Shown piece after piece: positions 62,513 through 64,000 of a stretch of DNA of 64,000 nucleotides. Numbering within the stretch: the first letter of the stretch is position 1; every line of letters begins with the position of its first letter. The translations under genes and the position numbers were made by a program. Under the pieces are notes generated by a model. It saw only the letters and a list, made by a program, of their open reading frames with translations, did no database searches and was not told where the DNA came from. Source of the stretch: Sphingopyxis sp. MSC1_008 (GTDB lineage: Bacteria; Pseudomonadota; Alphaproteobacteria; Sphingomonadales; Sphingomonadaceae); assembly GCF_023197165.1 (NCBI RefSeq), contig NZ_JALPRD010000003.1:428235-492234 (forward strand), written 5' to 3'.

Positions 62513-62674
62513 TCAGGCGCGGCCGTCGCGCTCCTCGCGATGCAGGCGCTGCCGCTCGCGCTGGCGCTCGACTTTCCGGTCGTGCGTGTTGTGGCGCAGG
62601 TAGAATATGGCCGCGATCAACGCCGCGACGAGCAGCGCGATCAGGCCGTAAGCGATCAGGGTTCTCGGTTCGAT
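62513..62674 (-). CDS. Small single-pass membrane protein with ATC at the start position
   Basis: 53 codons encode EPRTLIAYGLIALLVAALIA AIFYLRHNT, one clear membrane helix, followed by a basic helix (DRKVERQRERQRLHREERDG). A GGAG site lies 8 bp before the codon 62674-62672, which is ATC; no ATG or GTG is in frame between the site and the helix. A CTG at 62659 is the only alternative. The gene may use a rare start or be dead. Confidence 0.4.
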   Translation of the reverse strand: MEPRTLIAYGLIALLVAALIAAIFYLRHNTHDRKVERQRERQRLHREERDGRA

Positions 62675-62804
62675 GGCATCGACTCCGCGGGGCGGACTTG
62701 CCCCTTGCTGGAACGGATGCCGAACAGGAAGGTTGCGCGGCTGCCAGAGGTGGGTTGGCGCGGCGGGGTAGCGCGGCGGGGCGGCGATGCCTATTTAGGC
62801 CGCG

Positions 62805-63302
62805 ATGACTGACGGGGACCGGAAAATGGTGGTGGTGGCACGGCTGCGCGCGGCGCCCCTGGTGGGGTGGCAATTCGCCTGCGCGGTGCTGCTCGGCGTC
62901 TTGCTGGCGCGGCTCGACTGGGGCGGCGACCCGGTCGATGCCTTCTGGAACATGATATTCGGGCAGCCGCTGCGGCTGCTCGGGATCGCCGCGGTGCTCG
63001 GCGTCTGGGCCTATATCATCGGCATGTGGCGGCGGCGCGGCGATTACCTGCGCCACGACGGGGTGACGCTCTATCGCGGCGCAAGTGCGCAGTGGCCGCT
63101 CGCGCTGGTCAAGGACGTGGTGGTGGCGTGCGGCAATCTAGGGCTCGAGTCGCTGCGGCTGGTCGTCGACGACGACAGCGAGGTCACGCGCGAGTTGGTG
63201 AAGCTCTATATGCTCGAAGGCCCGCCCGAGGTGGCGCGCGACGGGGTGATGTTCGCGGTGGCGCGTGTGGGCGGTGTGATGCGGCCGGTTACGGTACATT
63301 AG
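62805..63302 (+). CDS. Membrane protein, PH-like
   Basis: A 165-residue protein with two N-terminal membrane segments (VGWQFACAVLLGVLLARL and LLGIAAVLGVWAYIIGMW). A beta-rich cytoplasmic part (DYLRHDGVTLYRGASAQWPL, AVARVGGVMRPVTV) follows, resembling bacterial PH (YdbT-type) domains. The function is unknown. Confidence 0.65.
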   Translation: MTDGDRKMVVVARLRAAPLVGWQFACAVLLGVLLARLDWGGDPVDAFWNMIFGQPLRLLGIAAVLGVWAYIIGMWRRRGDYLRHDGVTLYRGASAQWPLALVKDVVVACGNLGLESLRLVVDDDSEVTRELVKLYMLEGPPEVARDGVMFAVARVGGVMRPVTVH

Positions 63303-63331
63303 GCGCGGGGTCGCTCTGGCGGTCCCAAAGT

Positions 63332-64000
63332 TCAGCGAAGTTCAGCCCTATCGTCATCGTGCATCGGCATCACCGGCGATGCCGGGACCGCTTCGCCCGC
63401 GTCGTCGCGATACCAGTGCGGCAGCGCCCCGTCGCACAGATCGGCCACCTCCAGCGCCACCGCGAGATCGGCGGGGGCCATCAGCGCGGCGGGCGCGGCG
63501 GGCGGTTCGGGGTGGAGATGGACCAACGCCTCGGCCACCGGAGCGGCGTCGGTTCGCGGCGCCGCGGCGCCTCGGAAACAGTCGGGGCCATAAGCGCGCA
63601 GCAGGAACATCAGCAATCGGTCGCTCTGGCGCAGGCGGCGGCCGATGCGGCGGCCCTCGCGGTCGAACACGGGCTCGTCGGTGCCGATCAGCGCGCGTTC
63701 GAAGGCGGCGTCGAGCAATTTCTTCGACGCCGCATCGATCGCCGCCGACCAGGCGCGGTCGAACGCCTCCGCCCCCGGCGCGCGGCGCAGGCGATAGGCG
63801 GAGGATTCGGACATATCGACACATTGCGCGGCGGTGGCGACCGAGCCGCTGTCGGCCAGCGCCTCGATAAAGGCGCGCTGCTTGTCGGGCGACCAGCCGT
63901 CCTTGCGGCGCTTTTTGAGCACCGGCACCCAGTCGTAAGCGGCGGGGTCGTGGCCGTGTGCGTCGAGCGCGGCGACGGTTTCGGCTATTGGGGCGGGGGT
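63332..64000 (-). CDS. Small-terminase-like HTH protein (5' end outside window)
   Basis: At least 222 residues; the frame is open to the window edge. KKRRKDGWSPDKQRAFIEAL, ADSGSVATAAQCVDMSESSA and YRLRRAPGAEAFDRAW form an N-terminal helix-turn-helix of the kind found in phage small terminases and in a common sphingomonad family of unknown role. The rest is helical, with RLRQSDRLLMFLLRAYGPD. No phage genes are nearby. GTG 63928 is a possible start, but the frame continues upstream, so a longer gene is more likely. Confidence 0.6.
   Translation of the reverse strand, partial: TPAPIAETVAALDAHGHDPAAYDWVPVLKKRRKDGWSPDKQRAFIEALADSGSVATAAQCVDMSESSAYRLRRAPGAEAFDRAWSAAIDAASKKLLDAAFERALIGTDEPVFDREGRRIGRRLRQSDRLLMFLLRAYGPDCFRGAAAPRTDAAPVAEALVHLHPEPPAAPAALMAPADLAVALEVADLCDGALPHWYRDDAGEAVPASPVMPMHDDDRAELR

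Noticed and set aside
1..64000. CRISPR arrays, rRNA genes, insertion sequences
   Set aside because: No regularly spaced direct repeats, no rRNA sequence and no transposase gene were seen.
63332..64000. Prophage edge because of the terminase-like HTH
   Set aside because: No other phage gene is in the window; this HTH type is also common outside phages.

Overview
The window is chromosomal DNA of an alphaproteobacterium, most likely a sphingomonad close to Sphingopyxis. The signs are high GC, AGGAG-type ribosome sites with many GTG/TTG starts, an Entner-Doudoroff cluster, a SciP (DUF1153) cell-cycle regulator and paired short palindromes of the sphingomonad type. The species is inferred from style and gene content; no search was run.

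Layout. 1-5400: the end of an M16 peptidase, an iron-storage group (bacterioferritin, its ferredoxin, and a small gene behind a possible Fur box), purS-purQ, and a queuosine-precursor transporter operon. 5431-5507: tRNA-Arg(TCT). 5508-10100: a visibly AT-richer, decayed mosaic. It holds a small sigma-region-4/companion gene pair with a broken second copy, a ribbon-helix-helix gene over a perfect palindrome, and fragments of an SDR and a tyrosine phosphatase. 10110-22430: an accessory metabolic region with a nitronate monooxygenase, an exported epoxide-hydrolase-like enzyme, a YdeP/FdhF-type molybdoenzyme next to mobA and fdhD, and two divergent regulator/oxidoreductase pairs.

22479-38052 is the carbon and lipid core. 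glpD diverges from zwf-edd-eda (Entner-Doudoroff). A tight seven-gene run follows: HAD-PlsC fusion, PlsB, WS/DGAT, patatin, two alpha/beta hydrolases and gpsA. Together these can make glycerol-3-phosphate, acylate it to neutral lipid and hydrolyse that lipid again. The order of the core resembles the Mycobacterium tuberculosis plsB2/plsC/WS-DGAT/lipQ locus.

38165-48115 carries argH, lysA, siroheme and aminotransferase genes, then a small unexplained locus. That locus has a 48-residue peptide with a very strong ribosome site, a long hairpin, and two large proteins, one of which has a histidine-rich cupin-like core. It is the best candidate here for an undescribed (possibly RiPP-like) system. 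48136-64000 has an Mrr-like restriction enzyme, lepA, sciP, mnmA, a NUDIX hydrolase, a DsbA/FrnE protein, a nuclease and many small envelope proteins. Two of these small genes have good ribosome sites but an Ile codon (ATA, ATC) where the start should be.
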